Shown here piece after piece: positions 63,515 through 64,000 of a DNA stretch of 64,000 nt. Within the stretch, counting starts at the first letter, position 1. Each line of letters starts with the position of its first letter. Both the position numbers and the translations under genes were made by a program. Source of the stretch: Candidatus Nanopelagicales bacterium (GTDB lineage: Bacteria; Actinomycetota; Actinomycetes; S36-B12); NCBI GenBank assembly GCA_018402235.1, contig JAGYJJ010000004.1:124001-188000 (forward strand), written 5' to 3'. The notes under the pieces were generated by a model. That model was not told the DNA's origin, searched no databases, and worked only from the letters and a program-made list of their open reading frames with translations.

Positions 63515-64000
63515 TCACCGGCAGACTGCGAAGCCAGTGCAGGTCATGGCAGACAGTTGCCATGTTTGATTAGCGCAGTCCACAACAGCAAAGGCACTCG
63601 TGGGAAATTTGTCGACAAGGTTCTCCCCCGTCAGCGGATCCTTCGCCGCTTCAGCGCCGCTTATCGCGCAAGCCAATTCCTCCAACCCTGGGTTGTGGCC
63701 CACGATGATCCCGACCTCCGCCTCGATGATGGAGGCCGTTTCCAGCAAGGTGTCGGGCTCGGCTAGGTACAAGCTGCGATCGTTACGGACGTCGACTTCA
63801 AGACCCTGGCGGGCAATAGCCCAGGTTTGCTGAACACGCGTGGCTGTGGAAAGCACTGCCACTGTGCGCGCACCTGCGGGGATGAATGTCCGCATTCTTG
63901 CGGCAATGGTGGCCGCGTTGTTTCGCCCTCGGTTGTTGAGGGGCCGCTCATGGTCGGCCACCCCAGGTGGGTAGGCGCTTTTCGCGTGCCGCAACAGGAT
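63515..64000 (-). CDS. SixA-like histidine phosphatase, 5' end missing
   Basis: The frame is open to the window edge, where it reads ILLRHAKSAYPPG, so only a residue or a few at the N-terminus are missing. Catalytic features: LRHAKS with the phosphohistidine, STATRVQQTW, and GHNPGLEELA. This is the short SixA-type phosphatase layout (about 160 residues). Cytosolic; substrate unknown. Convergent with serB, six-base gap. It is the third histidine-phosphatase gene in the window. Confidence 0.88.
   Translation of the reverse strand: MLLRHAKSAYPPGVADHERPLNNRGRNNAATIAARMRTFIPAGARTVAVLSTATRVQQTWAIARQGLEVDVRNDRSLYLAEPDTLLETASIIEAEVGIIVGHNPGLEELACAISGAEAAKDPLTGENLVDKFPTSAFAVVDCANQTWQLSAMTCTGFAVCR

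Overview
The window is about 64 kb of a high-GC, gene-dense chromosome from an actinobacterium (class Actinomycetia). The evidence is a complete Pup-proteasome locus (mpa, dop, pup, prcB, prcA, pafA, pafB, pafC), mycothiol ligase mshC, an F420/LLM oxidoreductase, RbpA, a polyprenol-phosphate-mannose synthase next to Lnt, and several actinobacterial families of unknown function (DUF3000, DUF3090, DUF4916, DUF5703, SCO1664). As I remember it, the gene order follows the Mycobacterium tuberculosis blocks Rv2089-Rv2136 and Rv1822-Rv1832. I cannot name the species. No phage, transposon, CRISPR array or rRNA was seen; there is one tRNA, Leu(GAG).

Layout. 0-10 kb: the 3' part of dxs, a convergent fadA-fadB beta-oxidation pair behind a palindromic operator, RNase D, DUF3000, msrB, a degenerate Nudix protein, an enoyl-CoA hydratase and small membrane or acidic proteins. 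10-16 kb: gluQRS, a secreted histidine phosphatase, tRNA-Leu, a frameshifted M20 peptidase, DUF5703, an aldo/keto reductase, an LLM oxidoreductase and uppP. 16-25 kb: corA, then phosphatase, DUF3090, SCO1664-type kinase-like protein and mshC, then pgi, PAC2, a hydrolase and a HAD phosphatase. 25-41 kb: a RecB-like nuclease, trmI, the proteasome/pupylation genes, two FKBPs, the PafBC regulators, Tat translocase, a lipid kinase and the HelY helicase. 41-49 kb: a VapBC module, a 5'-3' exonuclease, M24 peptidase, amidohydrolase, lnt, ppm1, fxsA and rbpA. 49-64 kb: argG, a Phd/RelE module, a methyltransferase, gcvP behind a tandem glycine riboswitch, two MerR regulators, a bifunctional-nuclease-family protein, an FHA protein, gcvH, a CDP-alcohol phosphatidyltransferase, an FeS-type photolyase with an ABC ATPase, serB and a SixA-like phosphatase.

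Four patterns run across genes. (1) Six genes carry single-base frameshifts, and five of these fall between 43.9 and 54.0 kb. Operon overlaps are intact across them, so they are either read or assembly errors or very recent mutations. (2) At least a dozen genes have a TANNNT hexamer ending 6 or 7 bases before the start codon and no Shine-Dalgarno, which points to leaderless transcription and settles several starts. (3) Eight loci carry tandem or near-tandem repeats of 12-17 bp in 2-4 copies, placed between genes or in flexible protein ends and linkers. (4) Neighbouring genes overlap by 1, 4 or 8 bases almost throughout, and several convergent pairs overlap as well.

The best candidate for an undescribed system is the module of histidine phosphatase, zinc-ribbon DUF3090 protein and kinase-like SCO1664 protein just before mshC. 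Two toxin-antitoxin pairs and the zinc-ribbon FHA protein in the glycine-cleavage cluster also deserve attention.
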